From positions 1 through 13,330 of the forward strand of contig WQUN01000092.1 in assembly GCA_009782085.1 (NCBI GenBank): a DNA stretch of 13,330 nucleotides, in the 5' to 3' direction. Of this stretch, positions 1 through 7,544 are shown piece by piece (the stretch's first letter is position 1; the number at the start of each line of letters is the position of its first letter). The translations under genes were made by a program, and so were the position numbers. The notes below the pieces were generated by a model, which saw only the letters and a list, made by a program, of their open reading frames with translations, did no database searches and was not told where the DNA came from. This stretch comes from Bacillota bacterium. Lineage in GTDB: Bacteria > Bacillota > Clostridia > Lachnospirales > WQUN01.

Positions 1-815
1 AGCATCTCCTTCATCGTCGGTTGGACATACTCCAGTTCGTATTCCCTGCCGCCTATGACGGCCGTCGTTTTGTTGTCGCCGTATGGGGGCGAGCCCGCCG
101 CGGAGTCGCAGATCACCAGCAGCGAGGCGGGGTCCCCGTCAGCCAGCCTGACTATGTCCGTAAACGGCGGGACCGCGTCCCCAGGCATTATGGCGCTTAC
201 ATATGTAATTACCCCGTCCGTCCGCGCGGCGAGCGAAGCCTCGCCGAGCCTGGCCCGCTTGTCGTCCAGAAGGCTCCTACGCCACTCCAGCTCCGCGTCC
301 TGCCGCTCGACGGCGTGCCGAAGGTCCAGGCTTAACATCTCCGCGCGGATCTCCTCGGCCCGCAGGTCCGCCGCCGAAGTCTCCGGCGTCAGCCGCATTT
401 TATCGAGCCGGAAGTTCTCCAGCTCTATGTCAAACCGCGCCTGCGAGTTGGCGTGCTCATATGATCTCTCCAGGCTTTCCAGGGCCTTTTCCGCGTCGTC
501 TATGTCCCTCCGCGCGTCTTCCGTGTCCAGCTCGGCCAGGAGGTCGCCCTTTTTGACGCTCTGCCCGGTCCGGACATAGATATCCTTCAGCCGGCCGCCC
601 GCGCGGAAGTAAACACGCTCCGATACGGCCCTCACCGACGCCGTGTATTGGTCGGAGACGACGATGTCTCTGACCCGGACCTTTTCGGTGTCGAGCTGCA
701 CGCCCACCGGATCCAACAGCGCGATTTCCTGTTTTTTCGCGCCGGAACAGCCGCCGAGGAGCAGAAGCGCGGCGGCCGCGATATAGATATATCTTCTGAA
801 TTTCGTTTTTCTCAC
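1..815 (-). CDS. HlyD/MFP-family adaptor lipoprotein (partial, C-terminus beyond left edge)
   Basis: Probable extracytoplasmic adaptor (membrane fusion protein family) of an ABC or RND-like exporter. It reads open for 271 codons from a GTG at 815 to the window edge. The start is chosen because a lipoprotein signal follows at once: basic RKTKFRR, a hydrophobic stretch, then the lipobox LGGC with Cys23. A biotinyl-lipoyl-like half follows (GRLKDIYVRTGQSVKKGDLLAELD region, roughly residues 70-95), then a long charged helical stretch consistent with a coiled-coil hairpin (about 96-185), then the second lipoyl half beginning ARTDGVITYV. The GTG overlaps the TGA of the upstream adaptor gene as GTGA, so translation is probably coupled; no strong separate ribosome binding site is visible. 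The start is not an ATG. The transported substrate cannot be read from the sequence. The family call is firm; the partner transporter is inferred to lie to the left. Confidence 0.85.
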   Translation of the reverse strand, partial: MRKTKFRRYIYIAAAALLLLGGCSGAKKQEIALLDPVGVQLDTEKVRVRDIVVSDQYTASVRAVSERVYFRAGGRLKDIYVRTGQSVKKGDLLAELDTEDARRDIDDAEKALESLERSYEHANSQARFDIELENFRLDKMRLTPETSAADLRAEEIRAEMLSLDLRHAVERQDAELEWRRSLLDDKRARLGEASLAARTDGVITYVSAIMPGDAVPPFTDIVRLADGDPASLLVICDSAAGSPPYGDNKTTAVIGGREYELEYVQPTMKEM

Positions 816-1846
816 CCCGCAATGACTGCGTCGCCCTCTTTGAGGCCGCCGGTGATCTCGACGGCCGTGTTGCCGGCGAGGCCCGTCGTGACGTTCCGCT
901 GGACCCTTACCCCGTTGCCGTCCAGCATATATACGTATTCCTGATCGTTGGCCTTTTTCACGGCCTCCTTCGGCAGATAGAGCGCGTCCGTCCGCCGGTC
1001 GAGGTAGACGCGTATTGTGCCGTAGGAGCTGACCGCGCCCGCGGACGCGTCGTCGAGCCGTATGTAGGCCGTTTTGCCGTCCGGCTCCGCGCCGAGCGAT
1101 TCGGCCGAAACCACCGCGCCCGTGTAATCCGTTCCTCCGGCCGTGATCGTTTCGGCGTCCCCCTCCTTGAAATACTGCGCATCGTCGCCGTAAACCCTGA
1201 ACACGGACAGCGACTTGTCGGAGACGGTCACGATCGAAACGCCTTCTTTGGAGTATTCCCCGTCGGCATACTCGTGCGCGGAGGTCACGACCCCGTCGAT
1301 CCCGGCGGTGATCACCCGCTTGGCGCTTTGGTTCTCCAGGTTTTCCAGGTCCAGGCGGGTTATGTCTATCCGGCTTTGCAGATCCTCCCTGCGCGCGCCG
1401 AAACTTCCGTCGTCCTCCGCGCCGGTCGCCCGGGCGAGCTTTTGCGCGAGGGCCTCGTCCTCCCCAAGCTGACGCATCGACAGTTCCAGCATATCCAGGT
1501 CATGCCGCGTCTGCGCGATCATTGCCAGGATGTCGTCCCGGTCTAGCTCGGCAAGTATCTGACCCTTCGTGACGGCGTCGCCGACGCCTACGTCTATGGA
1601 CTTTATCAGGAGGCCGGTAAGCCTGAAAGAGAGCGTCTCCTGCCTGGCCGGGACATATGTGGCGCTGACGTCCGTAAACAGATCCACATTCCCGCGCGCC
1701 ACGGTCACCAGCTGATACTGGGCGCTCTCGTAGGAATAGATCAGCGGCGGCGGCGGCACGGGGTCCTCCTTCGGCAGAAAAACGCACGACGACACGGCCG
1801 GGAGGATCAGGACAAGCAGCAGCGCGAGGCTTTTTCGCGAGTTCAT
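812..1846 (-). CDS. HlyD/MFP-family efflux adaptor lipoprotein
   Basis: A 344-residue membrane fusion (periplasmic adaptor-like) protein, probably lipid-anchored outside the membrane to couple to an exporter. The N-terminus has a basic start, a hydrophobic core and a lipobox ending VSSC, with Cys21 as the lipid-modified residue, followed by a Pro-rich linker. The first lipoyl half is near residues 62-95 (LTGLLIKSIDVGVGDAVTKG), followed by a helical hairpin (about 96-160) and the second half (ITAGIDGVVTSAHEYADGEY, from about 178). Beta-barrel and membrane-proximal domains follow, ending in the family-typical GLKEGDAVIAG. The length is normal to slightly short for the family. An AAGGAG ribosome binding site (1852-1857, reverse strand) sits 5 bases before the ATG. 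It is the first gene of a leftward operon and overlaps the next adaptor gene by four bases. Two adjacent adaptors of one family in an operon suggest a MacA-like ABC export system, but no ATPase or permease is in view. Confidence 0.9.
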   Translation of the reverse strand: MNSRKSLALLLVLILPAVSSCVFLPKEDPVPPPPLIYSYESAQYQLVTVARGNVDLFTDVSATYVPARQETLSFRLTGLLIKSIDVGVGDAVTKGQILAELDRDDILAMIAQTRHDLDMLELSMRQLGEDEALAQKLARATGAEDDGSFGARREDLQSRIDITRLDLENLENQSAKRVITAGIDGVVTSAHEYADGEYSKEGVSIVTVSDKSLSVFRVYGDDAQYFKEGDAETITAGGTDYTGAVVSAESLGAEPDGKTAYIRLDDASAGAVSSYGTIRVYLDRRTDALYLPKEAVKKANDQEYVYMLDGNGVRVQRNVTTGLAGNTAVEITGGLKEGDAVIAG

Positions 1847-1883
1847 ATATGCTCCTTAACGGATATTTCCGGTCTGTTAAAGA

Positions 1884-1914
1884 ATTATATCATTTTTACA
1901 CACGCAATGGACAA
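1884..1914 (-). promoter_or_regulatory. Candidate promoter of the adaptor operon (leftward)
   Basis: On the reverse strand a perfect TATAAT (1884-1889) lies 37 bases before the ATG at 1846. The best -35 candidate is TTGTCC (1909-1914), with a 19-base spacer, which is long. The -10 is convincing; the -35 is weak. It overlaps the -35 of the rightward promoter. Confidence 0.5.
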
Positions 1915-1936
1915 AAAATTTCCCTGCGGTTATAAT
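1908..1936 (+). promoter_or_regulatory. Sigma-A-type promoter of the UroD-like gene
   Basis: TGGACA (1908-1913), a 17-base spacer and TATAAT (1931-1936) match the housekeeping consensus at 11 of 12 positions with ideal spacing. The expected transcript start is near 1943, leaving a short leader of about 20 bases. That leader contains GGGAGG (1954-1959), 5 bases before the ATG at 1965. There is no room for a riboswitch or attenuator in this leader. Confidence 0.8.
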
Positions 1937-1964
1937 ATGCGTACAAACGATTCGGGAGGTCCGT

Positions 1965-3113
1965 ATGTTCACCGACAAGCAAATGACGCAACGGGAAAGG
2001 TTTATCAACGTCATGGAGTACAGGCCGGTCGACCGGGCGCCAAATCATGAGGTCGGGGTATGGGCGCAGACAAAGGAGCGCTGGAAAAAAGAGGGCATGA
2101 ACGAGTTTTCCATACAATGGGACTGGTTTACCGGCGACGAATATTTTGAGATGGACACCCGGGAATTTTTTGACGTAAATTTCGGCATGATGCCTGATTT
2201 TGGCTATACCCTGCTGGACAAAACGGAGCGGTATGAGATTTTCCGCGACAGTGGCGGCATCGTCCGGAAGGCTCTGATCGACGGAACGGTCGACGGTATG
2301 CGCAGCAGCATGGACACCTATCTAAGTTTTCCGGTCGAAAACGCCGGCGATTTCCGAGAGCTGAAAAAAAGGTATGAAGCCGGCCTGAACGGCAGGTACC
2401 CGGCGGGGTGGCGGGAAATATCGCTTCCCAACTGGAAAAACAGGAAGCATGTGCTTATACTCGGGAGAAATTGCAGCACAGCGGGATTCTACTGGAGATG
2501 CAGGGAATGGATGGGCACGGAAAACCTCTCCTACGCATTTTATGACCAGCCCGACTTGGTGCGTGAAATGATGGAGTTTATCGCGGATTTCACCATTGAG
2601 ACCTCTAAAAAGGCGCTCGCGGAATCCGATTTCGATTATGTGATGTTAAGCGAGGATATGTCCATGAAGACCGGTCCCCTGATCGGCCCGGAAAGTTATA
2701 AGGAATTTATATATCCGCATATGCGCCGGCTGACGGATTTTTACAAGAGCCACGGCGTAAAATACGTATTTGTCGATACGGACGGGAACTGCGAGGCTCT
2801 CCTCCCCCTGCTCATGGACGCCGGTGTTGACGGGATCTGGCCGCTGGAACGGGTCGCGGGCATGGACCCGGTCAGGATACGCGAAAAGTTCGGGAAGGGC
2901 CTGCGCCTTATGGGCGGCGTCGATAAAATGGAAATCGCCAAAGGAAAACAGGCCATAGAAAAGCATCTGGCCGCGCTTGCGCCTCTGATCGAGGAAGGCG
3001 GTTATATCCCCACCGTGGATCACCTGGTTTCGCCCGAAGTCTCATGGGAGGATTTTCAATATTATATGAAAAGGAAAATGGATCTTTTATCCGGCAGGCC
3101 CGTTTCAGAATGA
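1965..3113 (+). CDS. Uroporphyrinogen decarboxylase-superfamily (MtaA/CmuA-like) protein
   Basis: A 382-residue protein of the UroD/MtaA/CmuA superfamily, probably cytoplasmic. Visible family features are the N-terminal ERFINVMEYRPVDRAP segment (residues 11-26), SEDMSMKTGPLIGPESYKEF (229-248), VDTDGNCEALLPLLMDAGVDG (270-290) and MGGVDK (316-321). The C-terminal PTVDHLVSPEVSWEDFQYYM segment spans 349-368. It lacks the arginine-rich N-terminal signature of true haem-pathway UroD. At the position where corrinoid methyltransferases such as MtaA carry the zinc ligands HxC it reads GNC, so only the Cys remains; the later Cys is not obvious, and a His (H353) lies in the C-terminal loop. A haem role is therefore unlikely. 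A methyl-transfer or unknown lyase role is possible but not shown. No corrinoid protein or methyltransferase partner is nearby. It has its own promoter and a strong ribosome binding site. Confidence 0.85.
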   Translation: MFTDKQMTQRERFINVMEYRPVDRAPNHEVGVWAQTKERWKKEGMNEFSIQWDWFTGDEYFEMDTREFFDVNFGMMPDFGYTLLDKTERYEIFRDSGGIVRKALIDGTVDGMRSSMDTYLSFPVENAGDFRELKKRYEAGLNGRYPAGWREISLPNWKNRKHVLILGRNCSTAGFYWRCREWMGTENLSYAFYDQPDLVREMMEFIADFTIETSKKALAESDFDYVMLSEDMSMKTGPLIGPESYKEFIYPHMRRLTDFYKSHGVKYVFVDTDGNCEALLPLLMDAGVDGIWPLERVAGMDPVRIREKFGKGLRLMGGVDKMEIAKGKQAIEKHLAALAPLIEEGGYIPTVDHLVSPEVSWEDFQYYMKRKMDLLSGRPVSE

Positions 3114-3202
3114 CAAAGGTGTTATACCGGATGCAGAAAACATTTGCCGACGACGTGACAGAGGAGGCTAATGTTTTCGCACTCCGGTTTAGTCGGAAAT
3201 AA
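3110..3202 (+). CDS. Possible 30-residue ORF overlapping the UroD-like stop by ATGA
   Basis: The ATG at 3110 shares ATGA with the stop of the UroD-like gene, the usual arrangement for translational coupling. The reading frame runs 30 codons to TAA and encodes a charged peptide beginning MTKVLYRMQKTF and ending ALRFSRK. It has no signal peptide, membrane segment or recognised domain. It could be a genuine small protein, the remnant of a longer gene interrupted by the repeat just downstream, or chance. The same stretch folds into an imperfect hairpin (arms 3126-3143 and 3171-3188), which offers a non-coding explanation. Low confidence. Confidence 0.2.
   Translation: MTKVLYRMQKTFADDVTEEANVFALRFSRK
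3126..3188 (+). terminator. Imperfect hairpin after the UroD-like gene
   Basis: Arms 3126-3143 and 3171-3188 pair imperfectly (ACCGGA and AAAACAT blocks match, with a small bulge) around a 27-base loop. It starts 13 bases after the UroD-like stop. There is no T-run after it, so it is not a textbook intrinsic terminator; it may instead stabilise the 3' end. Confidence 0.3.
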
Positions 3203-3232
3203 GGTTGAATTGCCAAATAGTCAAAATACACA

Positions 3233-3307
3233 GTAGGGCGGGGGCTTGCCCCCGCCGAGAACTCCATTGTGACCGCATGGCGCGGCGGGGGCAAGCCCCC
3301 GCCCTAC
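3233..3307. repeat. GTAGGG-class nested inverted repeat (copy 1)
   Basis: Two perfectly complementary 25-base arms (3233-3257 and 3283-3307) surround a 25-base loop. Each arm is itself a palindrome of the form CGGGGGC-TT-GCCCCCG, so it can fold as one long stem or as two small hairpins. The outer ends read GTAGGG and CCCTAC. Related copies lie at 7482-7544 and 13212-13232, which makes this a dispersed repeat. No transposase is associated. It could also stop transcription between the flanking genes, but no T-run follows. Confidence 0.9.
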
Positions 3308-3498
3308 ACATGCGGCGCGTCATGCGGCATTGCACAGGGACGTCCAAACGGGCGTTCCTTTGTTCTGCTTACGTCATTTTTCGCATATCACATTTATGCG
3401 GTTGTCTGACGCGCCCTTTCGCATATTCCATCAGTTTTCTACAAACAATACAACCGTATAACAGTACCCACATCCCAATCCATGCGAAAGGCGATATT

Positions 3499-6400
3499 AT
3501 GACAAAAATTAAGATGAGAAAGACATTTTTCCCGCTTTTTCTGGCGCTGCTGATACTTTTCCCCTCAGCCACCGCCACCAGCGCCGCGGGAGAGCGTGAC
3601 CGCCCGTTCCGCGACGTCTTCCTGATGACCGCGGACCCCGACACGTCCGGTCACGCGGAGGATTTCCCGCCGTCGACCGTCGAAAACGGCCGCATATGGG
3701 TGGACAAATCGGTGAACGCCGACGACGCCGTCTCCGGCCCCGGCGGAGGTTCCGCCGCCGTTTACGCGGGCCCGGATGAGTTCATGGTCACTTTGTCCGC
3801 GCTGTCGCAGGGCTATTCGGTCGATACGGTAACCGAACCCACCGACGCGGTTTTCATCGTGGACGTGTCCAAGAGCATGGACCTCTATAAACTGGGCGAC
3901 ATGTCCAGGGCGGAGGTAATGGTCGACGCGCTGAACCACGCGCTTAAGACCCTCCTGGAGGCCAACCCGGACAACCGCGTCGCGGTCGTCTGCTACGGCG
4001 GATACCTGCAGGGCAACAATAACGTCTCCCGTATCAACAAGCTTTTGTCCCTCGGGCACTATACCGTTTCGAACGGGCGGTTTTTCAGCATCAGCGGCGA
4101 CGTGATCTCGGTAAACCCTGAGCTGTACGCCCAGACCCCGGGCGACAGGACGGTCCTGGTCTCGGGCGCCACTCCGACCCAGCGCGGCATATACGAGGGC
4201 GCCAAAATACTAATGGACAACGCCGACACCACCAAGGATTATGTCACGGAAAAAGGAAAGACCGTGAAGGTGACCCGCCGCCCGGCTTTGATATTGCTGA
4301 CGGACGGGGAGCCGACGCTTGGCTGGCGCGATTACCGCGTAGAGGGCGCGTCCACGGACAAAGGCTACGACAGCGGCTATGGCCCGACCTCCGGCGGGGA
4401 CCTGGGGATGAGTTTTCTCGCGGTAGCCACGGCGTCCTACTGGAAGCAGAAGGTGGGCGACCATTACTACGGCGTCCCGTCGGAGCGGTCCCCGTGGTTC
4501 TACACGATCGGCGTCGGCGTAAGCTCGGATCACGCCAAATCGGTGATGAACCCGGCGATGTACGCCGGCAAGGTCACGGACACTTATAACAAAAACGATT
4601 ACAACCTGAAAACACTGCTGGACGCCTTCATATCCGGCGCGAAGGTCACTTTTCCGGCCCTTAACAAGAACAGCAGCAGCGCCCGGAGCCTTATGACCAC
4701 CGAAAACTTCGGAGGCTATATCAAAAGCTACGCCTACACCGACGGCTATTTCCAGGCCGACGACCGGCGGGCGGTGATGGATGCCTTTGAGAGCATCGCG
4801 GCGCTGATGGTGTCCAAGGGGCATTACGCCACGGACATAGACCCCGCGAAGCCTGATTTGTCGGGCTATCTCGTCATTTCGGACATCCTGGGCGAACACA
4901 TGGCCTTCCGCGGGCAGCGCGGTTTCGAGATAGCCGGCGAGATGACTGACGAGCGCCACCTGGCGATGGAAATGTCCCGCGGGCCGGCCAGCCCCGAATG
5001 GGACGCCTATGTCCGCATGTTGGCCGAGTGGATCGGCGTCGGCGCGGGCACGGCGGCGGACATCATCGGAACCAGCGCCGCCGGCGGCTCCCTGTATTAT
5101 AACGGCCCGTCCGACTATATGGGCGCGCTCAAATGGTACGCCGGCCTGGACACGGAATACATGGGGCCGTATTACAACACCGGCGGCGAAGTGAATCCGC
5201 CGCCCCCGGGCGCGGCCTGCGTCGTCGAGCTGCACTCCCTGGACGGGCGCGTCCTGAACGAGGTGACGGGCGAGGATACCAACCTGATGTACACCCACAT
5301 GCTGGTCATAACCGCGTTAAGGCTGGGCGGCTTCGGCATGAAAAACGCGCCGGGCCTGTACATGCCGCTTGCCGCGGGGCAGCAGATGGTCAGGTGGTAT
5401 ATCCCCGCGAGCCTCATCCCCATGCGCACCGTCAGTCCCGTCTTTGACGAGGAACATCCCGGGCAGGTCGACCTTCTGCGGATCAGTGAGAGCGCGCCCT
5501 TGCGCGCGTATTACGCCGTGGGGCTGGAGAGGGGCTTTACCCTGGAAAACGTATCCGCCGATTATCTCGGCCATAACGCCGGGCCCGACGGATACGCCTT
5601 CTACTCCAACGACTGGCGTTACGGCGGCGAACTGACCCATGACACCGCCGTGGCGATCTTCAAGCCGAACAAAAAGAACCCCTACTACTTTTTCCAGAAG
5701 GACACGCCCGTCTACGCGAATCCGGGCGACGCCGAGCCGGCGGAAAGCTATGTCGCCACGGCCAGCTACTATTGGCTGAACGAATACTTCGACGAAACCG
5801 CGCCCGGCTACGTGGTCACGGTTTACGAGCCGGTTGACAAGATGTTCTCGCCCATATCCGTCTCGCCGGCCGGGGTCCCCTATATCCCGGCGGGGACTCG
5901 CAAGCCGGCAAACGTCGGGAAAAAGGCGAAGAGCGAAAACCGCACCCGGACTTACGACTTCGCGCTCCAGGCCGAGACCTTCGGCCCGAACGAAGTATAC
6001 ATGCTCGGGAACAACGGCAGGCTGGACGTCGGCGAACTCACCGGCGTTACGGTCCGCAAGGTCTGGGACACCGGCGGGGAGCGGCCCGTCTGGGCGAGGC
6101 TCTACGCGGACGGCGTTCCGGCGGCGGAGCCCGTGGAGCTCAAAGAGGCCAATGACTGGACGCACACCTGGGACGGACTAATGACGTACTCGGCTGACGC
6201 CGGCGCCGGCGGAATGGTTTCGCCAATCATCTACACCGTCGCGGAAGGGCACATCGAAGACGGGGAGTTCGTGCCCTATGACGAGGGATTTGTGCCTTAC
6301 GAGGGGGAACTCGCCATATACGCCGGGGAAAACTCTTACGAGGGCTTTGAGATACTGTATGAGCAGCCGGTCTGGGACGACGTGAACGGCGTCTGGACGG

Positions 6401-7131
6401 AAGCCGTGATCTACAACACGGTCATATCGCCCCAAACGCAGTCTCCTGCCACCCAGCCGCCGAACGAGACGGAGGAGCCGCCTGAAGAGACGCCTCCGGC
6501 GACGGAGCCTCCGGAAGAGACGCCTCCCGCGACGGAACCGCCTGAGCAGACGCCTCCGGCGAACGAACCGCCTGAACAGACGCCTACCGTTACGGAACCG
6601 CCTGAACAGACGCCGCCGGCAACCGTCCCGCCCGTCGTAACACCGCCGCCGGGACCTCCGCCCGGATCGCCCGGATCGCTTGGAGAGTACACCCCGACTT
6701 ATCCGGGGCCAGAGGGCCCCGGGACGGGTGAGGCCGTCACAATCGGAGAGGGCGAGCTCCCGCAGGGAGTCCCGGATTATACCGGCCTTCCCGGGGAATA
6801 CGCGCCAATGGGTATCCCGATAGAAGAGCTTCCCGGAGAGGAAACCGCCGTCACGCCTTCGGTCACGCGGGTCGAGGTCGTCCCGGAGCAGACAATGGAC
6901 GGCCAGACCGTGGCAATAGACGAGGAGCGGACGCCCAGGGGCGCGCCGGAACCGGAGGGGACTCCAAAGGGCAACCCCAAGACCGGCGACAGCTCGGATT
7001 CATCGCCGCGAACGGCTGGAACACTGTACGCAGCGGGCTGCGTGATTGCCGGTATCCTGTGCGCCGCGGGCGGCGTTATGGCGGGTATCCTGTTCAAGCG
7101 GCGGAAACGGCGCGGCGCGGATAACGATTGA
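3499..7131 (+). CDS. Large cell-wall-anchored vWA/CnaB-like surface protein with NPKTG sorting signal
   Basis: A 1210-residue secreted protein, probably an adhesin or pilus-tip-like protein. The start at 3499 is supported by an AAAGG ribosome binding site (3487-3491, 7-base gap) and an immediate signal peptide (basic MTKIKMRK, hydrophobic core, Ala-rich cleavage region near residues 28-33). A von Willebrand A domain spans roughly 110-330 with a full MIDAS: DVSKS (Asp122, Ser124, Ser126), Thr225 or Thr227 in ATPTQ, and TDGEP with Asp269, which implies divalent-metal-dependent ligand binding. A long middle region (about 340-840) ends in LGNNGRL, a motif seen at the edge of isopeptide-forming surface domains. 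Residues about 848-974 resemble a CnaB domain; Lys854 (VRKVW), Glu916 (YTVAE) and Asn973 (YNT) sit where the isopeptide triad would be. A Pro/Thr/Glu stalk with five 10-residue repeats follows, then NPKTG (1159-1163), a hydrophobic segment and a KRRKRR tail. Sortase anchoring is inferred; no sortase gene is in view. Confidence 0.9.
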   Translation: MTKIKMRKTFFPLFLALLILFPSATATSAAGERDRPFRDVFLMTADPDTSGHAEDFPPSTVENGRIWVDKSVNADDAVSGPGGGSAAVYAGPDEFMVTLSALSQGYSVDTVTEPTDAVFIVDVSKSMDLYKLGDMSRAEVMVDALNHALKTLLEANPDNRVAVVCYGGYLQGNNNVSRINKLLSLGHYTVSNGRFFSISGDVISVNPELYAQTPGDRTVLVSGATPTQRGIYEGAKILMDNADTTKDYVTEKGKTVKVTRRPALILLTDGEPTLGWRDYRVEGASTDKGYDSGYGPTSGGDLGMSFLAVATASYWKQKVGDHYYGVPSERSPWFYTIGVGVSSDHAKSVMNPAMYAGKVTDTYNKNDYNLKTLLDAFISGAKVTFPALNKNSSSARSLMTTENFGGYIKSYAYTDGYFQADDRRAVMDAFESIAALMVSKGHYATDIDPAKPDLSGYLVISDILGEHMAFRGQRGFEIAGEMTDERHLAMEMSRGPASPEWDAYVRMLAEWIGVGAGTAADIIGTSAAGGSLYYNGPSDYMGALKWYAGLDTEYMGPYYNTGGEVNPPPPGAACVVELHSLDGRVLNEVTGEDTNLMYTHMLVITALRLGGFGMKNAPGLYMPLAAGQQMVRWYIPASLIPMRTVSPVFDEEHPGQVDLLRISESAPLRAYYAVGLERGFTLENVSADYLGHNAGPDGYAFYSNDWRYGGELTHDTAVAIFKPNKKNPYYFFQKDTPVYANPGDAEPAESYVATASYYWLNEYFDETAPGYVVTVYEPVDKMFSPISVSPAGVPYIPAGTRKPANVGKKAKSENRTRTYDFALQAETFGPNEVYMLGNNGRLDVGELTGVTVRKVWDTGGERPVWARLYADGVPAAEPVELKEANDWTHTWDGLMTYSADAGAGGMVSPIIYTVAEGHIEDGEFVPYDEGFVPYEGELAIYAGENSYEGFEILYEQPVWDDVNGVWTEAVIYNTVISPQTQSPATQPPNETEEPPEETPPATEPPEETPPATEPPEQTPPANEPPEQTPTVTEPPEQTPPATVPPVVTPPPGPPPGSPGSLGEYTPTYPGPEGPGTGEAVTIGEGELPQGVPDYTGLPGEYAPMGIPIEELPGEETAVTPSVTRVEVVPEQTMDGQTVAIDEERTPRGAPEPEGTPKGNPKTGDSSDSSPRTAGTLYAAGCVIAGILCAAGGVMAGILFKRRKRRGADND
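6475..6624 (+). repeat. Five 30-bp in-frame tandem repeats encoding a Pro/Thr/Glu stalk
   Basis: Five consecutive 30-base units encode the 10-residue motif EPPE(E/Q)TPPAT with small variation: units 1-2 have Glu and units 3-5 have Gln at position 5, and unit 4 reads PTVT. Synonymous differences between units show the array is not freshly made. It lies between the CnaB-like domain and the sorting signal and probably spans the cell wall. Repeat number is likely to vary between strains. Confidence 0.95.
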
Positions 7132-7171
7132 CGCGACGCCAATATAACGCACCGCAAATAGAGGATCGCGC

Positions 7172-7236
7172 GTCATCCTGAGCGAAGCGAAGGATCCTAG
7201 GGCTCCTGGGATCCTTCGCCTTTGCCTCAGAATGAC
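7172..7236. repeat. CTGAGCG-class inverted repeat (copy 1), possible terminator
   Basis: The left arm begins GTCATCCTGAGCGAAGCG and the right arm ends CTCAGAATGAC; they pair along most of the 65-base element with a few mismatches around a short GGATCC-flanked loop. It starts 40 bases after the vWA gene stop, so it could act as a 3'-end or termination structure. The core is shared with copies at 10962-11030 and 13055-13140. Confidence 0.85.
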
Positions 7237-7364
7237 AATGCGGAATGACAATGAGCAGTTTCTTTTGGGATGGACGACGCGCCGTGGACGTCGCGTCTTA
7301 CGCCTCGGAATTTCAACGTATGCGGCGCATATGCCACGGTGAACTAATATCTGTCTGTATAGGG

Positions 7365-7380
7365 AACGGTCTTGACCGTT
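7365..7380. repeat. Perfect 16-base dyad (AACGGTC-TT-GACCGTT)
   Basis: Seven-base complementary arms flank TT, preceded by TAGGG. The TAGGG-stem-CTTG-stem layout matches the left arm of the GTAGGG-class repeat at 3233 with a different stem sequence. It may be a decayed or variant member of that repeat class, or an operator. No gene start lies nearby that would favour an operator. Confidence 0.6.
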
Positions 7381-7481
7381 TCGCATTATCAAGCTCGTAA
7401 TTATGGTAATGACAGCAGGATAAGGAGATAAATATTGCCAAGGTTGTTCTTAAACGTTTTTGAGGCACCTATGTTGTCATT

Positions 7482-7544
7482 GTAGGGCGGGGGCTCTGCT
7501 CCCGCCGCCACAAAACCCCGACAGGAGCAGAGCCCCCGCCCCAC
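7482..7544. repeat. GTAGGG-class inverted repeat (copy 2)
   Basis: Arms of 21 bases (7482-7502 and 7524-7544) pair with one mismatch around a 21-base loop. The sequence carries GGGGGCTCTGCTCC instead of the GGGGGCTTGCCCCC of copy 1. The right arm is duplicated again at 7622-7642 as part of the 98-bp tandem duplication. Confidence 0.9.

Larger units (their letters stand above)
3114..3498. other. Spacer between UroD-like gene and vWA surface-protein gene
   Basis: This 385-base spacer holds the possible small ORF and hairpin at its left end, then a perfect 25-bp inverted repeat (3233-3307), then about 190 bases of mixed composition. A weak -10 candidate, TATAAC (3457-3462), lies 36 bases before the vWA start, but I see no convincing -35. 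An in-frame ATG at 3205 would extend the vWA protein through the inverted repeat. I reject it because the signal peptide begins only at the ATG at 3499. Confidence 0.5.

Noticed and set aside
3161..3236. 21-codon ORF at ATG 3171 after a GAGGAGG motif
   Set aside because: The motif is only 3 bases from the ATG, too close for good initiation, and the peptide ends inside the dispersed repeat.
3205..3498. Extension of the vWA surface protein upstream to an ATG at 3205
   Set aside because: The extra 98 residues cross a perfect inverted repeat, have no protein-like composition, and would bury the clear signal peptide that begins at 3499.
4210..5298. Long minus-strand ORF (362 codons) antisense to the vWA gene
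   Set aside because: It is a shadow frame of a GC-rich gene: low-complexity Arg/Gly/Val composition, no ribosome binding site and no domain.
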